DNA of 64,000 nucleotides from Aquitalea aquatilis (GTDB lineage: Bacteria > Pseudomonadota > Gammaproteobacteria > Burkholderiales > Chromobacteriaceae), in contig NZ_CP039731.1 of assembly GCF_005155025.1 (NCBI RefSeq), positions 1,054,001-1,118,000 on the forward strand, read 5' to 3'. Shown piece by piece: positions 18,761 through 26,702 of the stretch (position 1 is its first letter; the number at the start of each line of letters is the position of its first letter). Both the position numbers and the translations under genes were made by a program. The notes beneath the pieces were generated by a model. The model worked only from the letters and a program-made list of their open reading frames with translations, had not been told where the DNA came from and did not search any database.

Positions 18761-19213
18761 ATGACCCACCTGAAGAAAACCATTGCCGGCTCCCTGCTGC
18801 TTAGCCTGGGCTTGCTGTGCGGTACGGCACACGCTGCCGTATCCCTGCTCTCCGTTTCCGACAGCGTCAGCGCGACGGTAGGCAGCATTTCCACCTCCTT
18901 GCAGAATTCGTCCAAGGCCATTGGCAAGATTGCTGAAGGCGACTACAAGGTCGTCGCCGTGGCTCAGGCAAACCAACCGGGCAAAACCCAGCTGACGCTG
19001 GTGCCGCTGGCCGCGGCCAATGCCACGGAGCCGTTCAACCTGTTTGTGGCGCAGGCCGACGTGAAACATGCTGGCGTGGAAGTCGGCCAGATCGTGCATG
19101 CACAGAAACAGGCTTATGGCCTGGCCTTTGCCCGCGCCGACAAGCGGCAGCCGTTTGCCCTGCTGCTGGATCAGGCATGGCAATCCGACGTGCAGCCCAA
19201 GGTGGTTTCCTGA
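18761..19213 (+). CDS. Exported protein of unknown function
   Basis: 150 residues from ATG 18761, which gives an ideal signal peptide (MTHLKKTIAGSLLLSLGLLC, cleavage after AHA). An upstream ATG at 18710 has a strong AGGAGG but at a long 11-base spacing and would add 17 residues before the basic region; it cannot be excluded. The mature protein has SVSDSVSATVGSISTSLQNS, then two short beta-rich segments, and no cysteine. It is followed after 11 bases by a DUF2145 gene in the same direction, so they are likely an operon. I do not recognise a function. Confidence 0.65.
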   Translation: MTHLKKTIAGSLLLSLGLLCGTAHAAVSLLSVSDSVSATVGSISTSLQNSSKAIGKIAEGDYKVVAVAQANQPGKTQLTLVPLAAANATEPFNLFVAQADVKHAGVEVGQIVHAQKQAYGLAFARADKRQPFALLLDQAWQSDVQPKVVS

Positions 19214-19224
19214 TTAGCCGGCCC

Positions 19225-20151
19225 ATGCGGCAGCCGGCGCGCATCGCCCAGGCCCTGCTGACCGCAGGGCTGTTTGCATTGGGCGCGGCCCTGCTGCCCG
19301 CCAAGGCCGGGGCCTCCTCGCTGCTGTTCTGCGAACAGTCCTCGCCAGCGAGCGTGGCGCGCAAGAGCAGCCTGCTGCTGTTCAGCCAGCAGGTGAAAAA
19401 CCTGCTGGAGCAGTCCGGCCACCAGGCGGCCATCATCTCCCGCTCCGGGCTGGACCTGGAGCGCTTCAACATTCGCCTGTCGCATGCCGGCATCAGCCTG
19501 CGTGACAACCCCAATTCGCCGTGGTCGGTGCGCCAGCTGTATTACGCCTGCGACGAGCAACGCCCCCACCTGTACGACCAGGGGTTGCCGGGTTTTCTGA
19601 TCGACCAGCCGCAAGGCAGCACGGTCTATCTGTCCATCCTGCTGCTGCCCCCGGCACAAGAGGCGCCATTGCGGCAGGCCGCGCTGGACAACAAGCTGGC
19701 CTTGCAGCTGCTGTCTGCCGACTACAGCGCCAATGCCTACCCCTATTCCACCCGTTACCAGAACTGCAACCAGTGGCTGGTGGAGCTGCTGGCCCATGCC
19801 TGGGGCAGCCTGCCCGGCGGCAATGCGGCGCGCCAGCAGGCACAGGACTGGCTGCAACAGCAGGGCTACCGCCCGGATAGCGTTGATGTGAAACACCGCT
19901 ACATGGTGTGGGCCGCCCATGTGGTGCCGCTGGTGCATAACGACGACCACCCTGCCGCCGAGCTGGACGCGCGCCGCTATCAGGTGAGCCTGCCGGCAGG
20001 TATCGAAAGCTTTGTCCGGCAGCAGATTGCCGGCACCGAGCGCATCCAGCTGTGCCTGCGCGAGCACACGCTGGTAACGCATCGCGGCTGGGATGACATG
20101 GCCACTGATTGCCGCCCGGCCAACGGCGACACCGTGCAACAGCTGGATTAG
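19225..20151 (+). CDS. DUF2145-family exported protein
   Basis: 308 residues with an N-terminal hydrophobic segment and AxA site (LLPAKAGA). The mature part matches the DUF2145 family as I remember it: FCEQ near the start, SRSGLDLERFNIRLSHAGISLR, SVRQLYYACDEQRPHLYDQG, and a late NCNQWLVELLAHAW. The Cys/His content (FCEQ, RYQNCNQW, HAG) hints at a papain-like or amidase fold, but no catalytic role is established. The ATG at 19225 is chosen on signal-peptide position. It is probably co-transcribed with the preceding exported protein. Confidence 0.75.
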   Translation: MRQPARIAQALLTAGLFALGAALLPAKAGASSLLFCEQSSPASVARKSSLLLFSQQVKNLLEQSGHQAAIISRSGLDLERFNIRLSHAGISLRDNPNSPWSVRQLYYACDEQRPHLYDQGLPGFLIDQPQGSTVYLSILLLPPAQEAPLRQAALDNKLALQLLSADYSANAYPYSTRYQNCNQWLVELLAHAWGSLPGGNAARQQAQDWLQQQGYRPDSVDVKHRYMVWAAHVVPLVHNDDHPAAELDARRYQVSLPAGIESFVRQQIAGTERIQLCLREHTLVTHRGWDDMATDCRPANGDTVQQLD

Positions 20152-20301
20152 CTCCTGCGGCGGGCCAGCCAGCCCGGCACGCCCACGCAGCGCACACCTC
20201 GCTTACCTTTCTTTACCTGATCTTTACATTGCGCCCCCTCATGCCGCCGCCACGGGCTGTCGATAATGAAGCATCGATCATCATTACCCTGTAGCGAGCT
20301 C

Positions 20302-20673
20302 ATGATGGATATCAGCAAGACAAATTCAGTGACGAGCAGCAACGCCAGCAAACTGGCGCTCGCGAACAAGCAGGCAGGCAAGACGGCGCTGGACGCCAAG
20401 GACGGCACACCGGAGCAGCCTTCGCCCTCCACCGTGGTCAAGCTGCAAAGCAGCGGCAAGACCAGCACCAGCGGGGATAACAGTAGTACTGGCGACGACA
20501 ACACGCCTTCTGCGGTCAAATCCTTTACCTACGGCGTACTGAACCTGCCAGACCCGGCCGCCACCACCCCGGCCCCCGAGCCCAGCAGCAGCGCGGACAA
20601 CAGTTATTTCACCGCCGGCCGCTGGGCCGCCGCAGCCGTCACCGTGGGGACGCTGATTTCATTGGTGGTGTAA
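20302..20673 (+). CDS. Ser/Thr/Ala-rich small protein with C-terminal hydrophobic tail
   Basis: 123 residues, low complexity. Residues 1-90 are polar (Ser, Thr, Lys, Asp; for example SSGKTSTSGDNSSTGDDN) and probably disordered. The last 20 residues, RWAAAAVTVGTLISLVV, could be a membrane anchor. No signal peptide. A second ATG lies 3 bases on (20305). The upstream region has TAATGA at 20264-20269 mirrored by TCATTA at 20281-20286, a possible operator. I do not recognise the family; the strong sequence bias is the main risk that it is not a gene. Confidence 0.45.
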   Translation: MMDISKTNSVTSSNASKLALANKQAGKTALDAKDGTPEQPSPSTVVKLQSSGKTSTSGDNSSTGDDNTPSAVKSFTYGVLNLPDPAATTPAPEPSSSADNSYFTAGRWAAAAVTVGTLISLVV

Positions 20674-20729
20674 ATCGCCACCCGGCCGCAAGCGGCCCAC
20701 AGGCCATCCAGTAGCAAGCCTAGAAGGTG

Positions 20730-20866
20730 TGCACAATCTAGAGAACAAAGGTTCAGACAAGACGCAATAGCGTGAAAAAGCGCAATGAACAGGGCATCCA
20801 TGCGCATGTTGAACGCCATTTCAACGCAGGATCACCCGCCTAGCACAGATGCCTAGCACAGATCGT
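20730..20866. repeat. Degenerate intergenic repeat with 13-bp tandem duplication
   Basis: It includes an exact tandem repeat of GCCTAGCACAGAT (20838-20850 and 20851-20863). The part from the GACAAGACGC-like block to the AACGCAGGATCACCC block parallels the inner part of the MITE-like element at 30711-30873, which has GACAAGGCGAAAACG and AACGCGGTATCACCCC. Probably a decayed relative of the same dispersed family. Confidence 0.4.
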
Positions 20867-20876
20867 TAACAGCTTG

Positions 20877-21782
20877 TTAACGCCGGGCAATCAGCACGAT
20901 GCCGGCCCCCACCAGCAGCATGCCGGCCAGTTCGCGGCTGGCCGGCCATTCCCCCAACTGGCTGGCCGCCATGGCCACCGCCAGCACCGGAATCACCAGC
21001 GCATTGAAACTGAGCGTACTGGCCGGCAGGCGCTTGAGCAGCCACAGCCAGGCCAGCCAGCCCACGGCGCTGGACAGGACTCCCGCATACAACATGCCCA
21101 GCACAAAACCTGCCGACCAGCGGATATGGGCAAAATCGGCCCATGGCCACAGCGCCAGCAAGGGCAGCAGGCCGATCACCGCCTGCCAGGCGGAAAAATT
21201 CAGGCTGTCCATGCCGCCATCCTGCGTCACCCGCTTGCTCAGCACAGAACCCAGCGCCCAGAAGAAACCGGCCAGCACCGCCAGCGCCATCGGCAGCACC
21301 CCGCCGTGCAACTGCCAGGGTGCCACGATCAACATCAGGCCGGCAAAGCCGGCGGCCAGCGCCTGTCGGCTACGGCGGGTAAACGGCTCGGCCAGCAGCC
21401 AGCGCGACAACAGCGCCACCCAGAACGGCATGGTGAACACCAGCACCGAGGTACGCCCGGCGGCACCGGCCACCAGCGCCAGGGTAATGGACAGACTGTA
21501 GAGAAAGGTGGTGCTCAGCCCCACCTGCGCCGCCTGAACCAGGCGCTGCGGCCGGATGGCGCGGCCGCGGGCCAGCAGCACGCCAAACAAGGTCAGGCTG
21601 CCCAGCGAGGTGCGCAAAATCAGGTGGGTGATGGGCGTGGTGGCCTGCAGGGTCTGCTTCATCACCACGTAGTTGTAAGCCCACAGCAGCACCAGCGCAC
21701 AGAACAGGGCCATGGGCAGCCAGCGCTCTGCGCCGGCGCTGCGGAAAAAGGACGGGGCCAGTACGGCACTGGATGTAGACAT
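20877..21782 (-). CDS. EamA/DMT-family transporter
   Basis: 301 residues with about ten membrane segments in two EamA repeats (LVLLWAYNYVVMKQTLQAT in repeat 1, SAWQAVIGLLPLLALWPWAD in repeat 2). The ATG at 21782 follows CAGGAG; the frame runs on upstream without similarity. It is divergent from an Lrp/AsnC-type regulator gene 119 bases away, an arrangement typical of amino-acid exporters under Lrp-like control. The substrate is inferred only from that context. Confidence 0.87.
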   Translation of the reverse strand: MSTSSAVLAPSFFRSAGAERWLPMALFCALVLLWAYNYVVMKQTLQATTPITHLILRTSLGSLTLFGVLLARGRAIRPQRLVQAAQVGLSTTFLYSLSITLALVAGAAGRTSVLVFTMPFWVALLSRWLLAEPFTRRSRQALAAGFAGLMLIVAPWQLHGGVLPMALAVLAGFFWALGSVLSKRVTQDGGMDSLNFSAWQAVIGLLPLLALWPWADFAHIRWSAGFVLGMLYAGVLSSAVGWLAWLWLLKRLPASTLSFNALVIPVLAVAMAASQLGEWPASRELAGMLLVGAGIVLIARR

Positions 21783-21901
21783 GGAGCATCTCCTGAAGAT
21801 GCAGCCAGTGTAGGCAGCGCTGGCGCTTGCGCCGCTGCGTTTTACTGCGCCAGAATGCACGCAAACTGAAGTTTTCGGAAAAGTAATGCAGGATTTCTGA
21901 T

Positions 21902-22384
21902 ATGACCAATGAAATAGTGCTGGATAGCTATGACCGCAAACTGCTGGCCTTGCTGCAGGATGATGCCCGCCGCACCCACGACGAGCTGGCCGAGGCTGTC
22001 AGCCTGTCGCCCACCGCGGTCACCCGGCGGCTGAAACGGCTGCGCAGCGAGGGCATCATCCGCCGCGAAGTGGCACTGGTCGACCCGGCCGTGCTGGGGC
22101 GGCCGCTACGGCTGGTGGTGAACGTGATTCTGGAGCGCGAACGCATTGCGCTGGTGGATGCCTTCAAGCAGGCCATCCGCGCCGCGCCGGAAGTGGTGGA
22201 GTGCTACCACGTGACCGGGCGGCCGGACTTTGTGCTGGTGGTGCTGGTGCGCGACATGGGGGACTACGAGCGCTTCTGCCGCGAGCACATCATGAGCAAT
22301 GACAATGTGCGCGAGTTCGAGTCGCTGGTGGTGATGGAAACCACCAAGTACAGCACGGCCGTGCCCCAGGATGCGGCGGGCTAA
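21902..22384 (+). CDS. Lrp/AsnC-family transcriptional regulator
   Basis: 160 residues. The N-terminal helix-turn-helix has LDSYDRKLLALLQDDARRTH and LSPTAVTRRLKRLRSEGIIRREVALVD. The C-terminal RAM (ligand/oligomer) domain has VVECYHVTGRPDFVLVVLVRDM and VREFESLVVMETTKYST. Full length for the family. It is divergent from the EamA transporter at 20877-21782 and probably regulates it in response to an amino acid. Confidence 0.92.
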   Translation: MTNEIVLDSYDRKLLALLQDDARRTHDELAEAVSLSPTAVTRRLKRLRSEGIIRREVALVDPAVLGRPLRLVVNVILERERIALVDAFKQAIRAAPEVVECYHVTGRPDFVLVVLVRDMGDYERFCREHIMSNDNVREFESLVVMETTKYSTAVPQDAAG

Positions 22385-22424
22385 GCGGGCTGGACCGGTT
22401 TGATAGTAGCCCAGCCCTACCCCG

Positions 22425-23027
22425 TTAACCCTCGTGCAACAGCGCGTGCTGGATTTCCGACAGCGCCTGCGGCACCCGCATGAAGTTGAGCGGCATGCCC
22501 AGCCGCCGCGCCATGTGCGAGGTGGAGAACATGCCACACAGTTGGTAATGGCCGGTATTGAGGTCCAGCTCGGCCACCAGCGCATGCTGCCGGCCCTGCT
22601 GCTTGAGCGTGGCCACCATGTGGCCGACGGTGGCGTGCTGCACATCGGCCAGCGACAGCATTTCCAGCTCGCTGCGCGGGGTCATCACATCGCGCACCAG
22701 CACTTCGTCATGGCGCTTGCCATGCCCCAGCATGCACTGCACCGGGCGCTCGCCCAGGATGTCGGATGCGGTGATCAGGCCCACCAGCCGGCTGTCTTCG
22801 TCCTGCACAAACAACAGGCGGATGCCACGGCTGATCATCAGGTTGTGGGCGTGACGCAGGATTTCATCTTCGCCGATGCTGACCGGGTCGATGATGCGCA
22901 GGTCGGTCATCACCTCCAGCGCCGGACTTTTCAGATTGATGGGGCGCAGCGGACGCTGGTCCAGATGCACCAGGTCGGTATGTTTGGGCATGGCCATGGA
23001 TGGCAGCGCTTGAAATGAAGTTTCCAT
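22425..23027 (-). CDS. CBS-domain protein
   Basis: 200 residues with a tandem CBS pair at about 38-170: ALEVMTDLRIIDPVSIGED, LLFVQDEDSRLVGLITASDILG, then LVRDVMTPRSELEMLSLADV and a second beta-strand pair. No other domain; such stand-alone proteins bind adenine nucleotides as regulators. The ATG at 23027 follows GGAGAG. Similar proteins occur widely in beta- and gammaproteobacteria without a settled role. Confidence 0.85.
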   Translation of the reverse strand: METSFQALPSMAMPKHTDLVHLDQRPLRPINLKSPALEVMTDLRIIDPVSIGEDEILRHAHNLMISRGIRLLFVQDEDSRLVGLITASDILGERPVQCMLGHGKRHDEVLVRDVMTPRSELEMLSLADVQHATVGHMVATLKQQGRQHALVAELDLNTGHYQLCGMFSTSHMARRLGMPLNFMRVPQALSEIQHALLHEG

Positions 23028-23248
23028 GTGACTCTCCAGCTGGATCGATGTTGTTGTCTGGCCAGACGGCGAGGCCTGGTCACAGTGGCACGGCGGACTG
23101 ACTGTCGTGTCGCTAACGGGCTGGGCCGGCGCTGTCTCCCCCGCTACGGTCCAGATTTCATTCTAGGCAGGATTTTCCGGATGCAAGGCCGCTGTTGAGC
23201 CAAGGCTGCAAATTTGTGTTGCCGGCAGCCACCGACGGGGCTGGCCAT

Positions 23249-23286
23249 CCAAACAAAAACCGCCGTAAACGGCGGTTTTTGTTTGG
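23249..23286. terminator. 38-base perfect inverted-repeat terminator
   Basis: A 17-base perfect stem with a TAAA loop; the core ACCGCCG/CGGCGGT is flanked by A and T runs, so it would stop transcription from either side. The same core recurs at 23457-23481. For minus-strand transcription it would end a short unit that contains the candidate RNA copy B. Confidence 0.85.
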
Positions 23287-23296
23287 TATTGACATG

Positions 23297-23365
23297 CCTC
23301 ATCTCGCTTTCTGAAATGAAAGCGAGGCTCCCTTGCAGGGCAAGGGCGGGGGGATAGGGATGAAA
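23297..23365 (-). ncRNA. Candidate structured RNA / repeat element, copy B
   Basis: On the minus strand this reads TTTCATCCC, then a hairpin CCTTGC/GCAAGG (23331-23345) and a second perfect 9-bp hairpin CTCGCTTTC/GAAAGCGAG (23303-23326), with a short closing helix TCATC/GATGA. Bases 23331-23352 are identical to 620-641 on the plus strand, and 19 of the next 29 bases also match. It is followed directly, in the same direction, by the strong terminator at 23249-23286. An independent small RNA or a processed pepP 3' UTR are the main readings. Confidence 0.45.
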
Positions 23366-23456
23366 CAGGAAGGCTGCGGAATCAACCACTTACCTAAAGA
23401 GGCCCGGCGGTGCCGGGTCCTGGTGCATCGTACCAAATCACTTTGTCAGCAGCCTG

Positions 23457-23481
23457 AAAAACCGCCGTAAACGGCGGTTTT
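23457..23481. terminator. pepP terminator, second copy of the same core
   Basis: AAAACCGCCG, TAAA loop, CGGCGGTTTT: identical in core and loop to the hairpin at 23249-23286. It lies 25 bases after the pepP stop. Confidence 0.85.
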
Positions 23482-23506
23482 GTGGTGTCGCAATGCCAAG
23501 GCAGGC

Positions 23507-24898
23507 TTACATCTGCATGATGGCTTCCAGCTCGTCCACCGTCTTGGGAATCGGCTCGCCCAGCACGCGGCTGCCACTATCGGTAACCAGTACATTGTCT
23601 TCGATGCGGATGCCGCCAAAGCCGGTCATCTCGGCAAAACGCGCATAGTTGATGTACTGGCTGTGGCGGCCCTCGGCCTGCCAGGCCTCAATCAGCGCCG
23701 GGATGAAGTAGATGCCCGGCTCCACCGTCAGCACCATGCCGGCCTTGAGCGCCTTGCCCAGGCGCAGATAGCCCATGCCAAACAGCGGGCTGCGCTGCAC
23801 GGTGTCGTCATAGCCCACCAGATCCTCGCCCAGCCCTTCCATATCGTGCACATCCATGCCGATCTGATGGCCCAGCCCATGCGGGAAGGCGATGGCATAG
23901 GCGCCAGAGTCGACAATCTCCTCCACTGGCCCGTGGAAGAAGCCCAGCTCGCGCATGCCCTCCACCATCACCTGCGCCGCCAGCTTGTGCACGTCCAGAT
24001 AACGTACCCCCGGCTTGATGGCGGCGATGGCTTGCAGCTGCATGTCCAGCACGATGTTGTACAACTCGCGCTGCTGCTGGTTGAAGCGCCCGCCCACCGG
24101 GAAGGTACGGGTGATGTCGCTGGCGTAGCCGCCACCGGAAGTACAACCGGTGTCGTTCAGCACCAGATCACCCTTTTGCAGCACATTGTCGTGGGCATGG
24201 TTGTGCAGCACTTCGCCACGACGCGAGAAAATGGAGGGGTAAGCCAACTGCCAGTCGTGACGGCGCATGATGCCTTCCATGATGCCCACCACCTGATGTT
24301 CCACCACGCCCGGTCGCGAAGACTGCATCGCCGCCACGTGCATGGCACCGGTCACCGCCAATGCAGCCTCCATTTCGGCCACTTCCTCGGCACTCTTGAT
24401 CTCGCGCAGCGCCACCACGGCGCGGGTCAGCTGTGGCGAAAAGCCGGCGGCCACCTCGGCCGGATGCACGCCCAAGAGGCGACCCAGCTCCAGCCGGGTT
24501 TCACCACGATAGGGTGCCAGATAGTGAATCGTTCGGCCGGCAGCCACCGCATCCGCCAGCGCCTGCTCCAGTGCCGCATACGGCTGGCTGGCTGTGATGC
24601 CGGCACGCGCGGCGCGCTCGGCCAGCATCGGCTGCGGACCAGTCCAGACAATGTCTGCCACGTCCGGATCATTGCCAAACAGCGTGGCCACACCACTGGC
24701 ACAGTCGATCAGCGCCGCCATACCCGGCTGGTTCTGGCCGAAGAAGTAGCGAAAGCTGGAATCCTGCACAAAGGGAAAGATGTTGTCGTGGTAGTTCATC
24801 GGCGAATCCACATTGCCGACGAACAGCAGCAGGCTGCCCGACAAAGACTGTTGCAGCGCGGTGCGGCGCTGCTGATAGGTGGCGGCAGAAAACATCAT
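23507..24898 (-). CDS. pepP: Xaa-Pro aminopeptidase (aminopeptidase P)
   Basis: 463 residues: an N-terminal creatinase-like domain (NYHDNIFPFVQDSSFRYFFG) and a C-terminal M24 pita-bread domain. Metal-site sequences are present: LVLNDTGC-type Asp, YASDITRTFPVGG (second Asp), FPHGLGHQIGMDVHD (His), VLTVEPGIYF (Glu) and GIRIEDNVLV (Glu). It removes N-terminal residues preceding proline in the cytosol. The first of two adjacent ATGs (24898) is used, 5 bases after AGGAG. Single-gene unit with its own terminator. Confidence 0.94.
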   Translation of the reverse strand: MMFSAATYQQRRTALQQSLSGSLLLFVGNVDSPMNYHDNIFPFVQDSSFRYFFGQNQPGMAALIDCASGVATLFGNDPDVADIVWTGPQPMLAERAARAGITASQPYAALEQALADAVAAGRTIHYLAPYRGETRLELGRLLGVHPAEVAAGFSPQLTRAVVALREIKSAEEVAEMEAALAVTGAMHVAAMQSSRPGVVEHQVVGIMEGIMRRHDWQLAYPSIFSRRGEVLHNHAHDNVLQKGDLVLNDTGCTSGGGYASDITRTFPVGGRFNQQQRELYNIVLDMQLQAIAAIKPGVRYLDVHKLAAQVMVEGMRELGFFHGPVEEIVDSGAYAIAFPHGLGHQIGMDVHDMEGLGEDLVGYDDTVQRSPLFGMGYLRLGKALKAGMVLTVEPGIYFIPALIEAWQAEGRHSQYINYARFAEMTGFGGIRIEDNVLVTDSGSRVLGEPIPKTVDELEAIMQM

Positions 24899-25099
24899 GT
24901 TCACTCCTTTTTCAACCATGTCAGCCGTGTTAACCGTAGCCGGCCGGCATTTTATGGCCGATATTGTGCTGACTGGAAAATTGTATACAGAATGACCACT
25001 GTACACGGCAGGCCGGAACATGACCAGCTTGCCGCCATGATAGTGCGGGCCCAAACCCGCCCCAAAGCGGGCGTCACCGTGCTGGCCGGGCAGCACTAG

Positions 25100-25276
25100 C
25101 CGGCCACCACCAATCTTTATGTGACCTTTACCGACAACAACAATACCAGCCAGCGTTTTCTGGCCAACCTTGCCGGCCTGCACAGCTTTCCCTGTGCCGT
25201 GAGCTACATCCCTACCGGCATGCTCGGTGCCGGCAGCCTGTCGGCCACTTCCACCTTCACCCTGTCTTACCAATGA
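25100..25276 (+). pseudogene. C-terminal relic of a type 1 fimbrial-type pilin gene
   Basis: An open stretch after an in-frame TAG (25097-25099) encodes about 58 residues with no start codon or ribosome site: NLYVTFTDNNNTSQRF, then FPCAVSYIPTG and the end SLSATSTFTLSYQ. The last segment is the usual C-terminus of chaperone-usher pilins (…TATFTLSYQ), whose donor-strand partner region it would be. Signal peptide, N-terminal half and usher/chaperone genes are absent, so this is taken as a decayed fragment left between pepP and the BenE gene. Confidence 0.5.
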
Positions 25277-25313
25277 AAAATGGCCACCCGGTTCATACTG
25301 GGCGGCCATTTTT
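25276..25313. terminator. Bidirectional terminator after the BenE gene
   Basis: AAAAATGGCC and GGCCATTTTT form a 10-bp stem around an 18-base loop that itself pairs partly (CCCGG/CTGGG region). It serves the minus-strand transporter gene that ends at 25328. Confidence 0.8.
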
Positions 25314-25327
25314 CCTCAACTACTAGG

Positions 25328-26590
25328 TCAGTTTTTGCTTTGCATCACCGGCTTCAAGGCCGGCGTGCTTTTGGGGCGCGCCTTCAATAGCCAGCTTACG
25401 CTGCCCCCCGCCAGTACCGCCCACAGCGGTGAGCCCAGCCCGGCGATGGTGACACCCGATGCGGCCACCACAAAGGTGAGCAAGGCCGCTTCGCGGTGGC
25501 CGTCGTCCATCAGCGCGGCAGTGAGCGAAGAAGCCAGTGTGCCGAACAGCGCCAGACCGGCCGCTGTCACCACCAGCGCCTTGGGCAAGAGCAGCACCAA
25601 GCCTGCCAGTGCGCCACCGGCAATGCCCAGCACAATGTACAGCGCACCGCACACCAGCCCGGCCATGTAGCGGCGCTGTGGGTCCGGGTGGGCTTCCGGC
25701 CCGGTGCAGATGGCGGCGATGATGGCGGCCAGCGTCACACCATGGCCACCCAGCGGCGCGGTAATGATGGAGGCCAGCCCCAGCACGGTTACCGGGGAGC
25801 GCGCCGGAATGTGGTAGCCGGAAGCCGATAACACCGCCATCCCCGGCAAGAACTGGCTGGTGAGCGCCAGCAAGGCCAGCGGCAGCGCCAGGTTGACGAA
25901 GGCCGTCCACGACCACTGCGGCATGGTGAACAGCGGGCCGCTGCTGCCCTGCCAGCTAGCCGCCGTGCCATACAGCCCCTGCCAACCGGCCAGTGCCAGC
26001 CCCAGTGCGATGGCTGCCAGCAGGGCAAAGCGCGGAAACAGCTTGCGGCCGACAAAGAACAACACCGCCATCGGCACCACCAGCATGGCCTGCTGACTGG
26101 CCGCCCCGGCCACATCGGCGACAAAGTGAAACAGAATGCCCGCCAGCATGGCTGCCGCCAGCGAAGCAGGGAAAATTTTCATCAGCTTGTCAAAAGCACC
26201 GCTCACGCCCACCACGGTGACAATGACGGCGGCAGCCAGAAAAGCCCCCACCGCCTCGCCGTACGGTACGCCGGGCAGCGCCGCCAGCAGCAGCGCCGCA
26301 CCCGGCGTGCTCCAGGCGGTAATCACCGGCACGCGCCAGCGCAGGGTGAGCCAGATGCCGGCCACGCCGGAGGCAATGGACACCGCCCACACCCAGGAGC
26401 CCAGCTGTGCCGCGCTCAGGCCGGCGGACTGGGCGGCATGCACAATAATAAGAAAGGGGCCGGAATACCCCACCAGCAGTGCAAGCACTGCGGCAAGGCC
26501 GGCCGAAGGCGAGAAATGAGACCAGCTAAACGGCACACGATCAGCATGCGTCTGGCCAGCAGGAGACTCTCGCGGGGAAAGGGTGGACAT
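25328..26590 (-). CDS. BenE/YdcO-family benzoate:H+ symporter-like protein
   Basis: 420 residues, very hydrophobic, with about 11-12 membrane segments. Family-typical segments include VGYSGPFLIIVHAAQSAGLS, WSTPGAALL, FHFVADV and SQFLPGMAVLSASGYHIP followed by ITAPLGGHGVTLAAI. The ATG at 26590 follows TTTGGAGTC; a TTG four codons upstream is the alternative. Family members move benzoate or similar aromatic acids, but no aromatic catabolic gene is nearby. It is divergent from a MocR-type regulator 112 bases away, which may control it. Confidence 0.88.
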   Translation of the reverse strand: MSTLSPRESPAGQTHADRVPFSWSHFSPSAGLAAVLALLVGYSGPFLIIVHAAQSAGLSAAQLGSWVWAVSIASGVAGIWLTLRWRVPVITAWSTPGAALLLAALPGVPYGEAVGAFLAAAVIVTVVGVSGAFDKLMKIFPASLAAAMLAGILFHFVADVAGAASQQAMLVVPMAVLFFVGRKLFPRFALLAAIALGLALAGWQGLYGTAASWQGSSGPLFTMPQWSWTAFVNLALPLALLALTSQFLPGMAVLSASGYHIPARSPVTVLGLASIITAPLGGHGVTLAAIIAAICTGPEAHPDPQRRYMAGLVCGALYIVLGIAGGALAGLVLLLPKALVVTAAGLALFGTLASSLTAALMDDGHREAALLTFVVAASGVTIAGLGSPLWAVLAGGSVSWLLKARPKSTPALKPVMQSKN

Positions 26591-26673
26591 GGATGACTCC
26601 AAATGCGTTGATGCACACAGGCTAGAGCAAGCCGGCCCGCCTGCCTTCCCACAGCTGCCACAAACAGCGTAGA

Positions 26674-26700
26674 CTGGACTGAATCTGTTATATAGAACAG
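26674..26700. promoter_or_regulatory. Candidate MocR operator
   Basis: CTGGACTGAA (26674-26683) resembles the CTGGACYTAA half-site described for TauR-type MocR regulators, and CTGTTATATAGAACAG (26685-26700) is a near-palindrome ending two bases before the regulator's ATG. Position suits autoregulation and control of the divergent transporter gene. Binding is inferred. Confidence 0.45.
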
Positions 26701-26702
26701 CG

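Larger units (their letters stand above)
23028..23506. other. 479-base intergenic region with two matching terminators and hairpins
   Basis: No convincing protein gene. From left: the CBS gene promoter side, a perfect 38-base inverted repeat (23249-23286), the candidate structured RNA copy B (23297-23365), a GC hairpin GGCCCGGC/GCCGGGTC (23401-23419), and a second copy of the terminator core (23457-23481) downstream of pepP. Confidence 0.6.

Noticed and set aside
23144-23389. 81-residue minus-strand open frame
   Set aside because: It runs through the perfect terminator palindrome and the RNA element; no ribosome site or family match.
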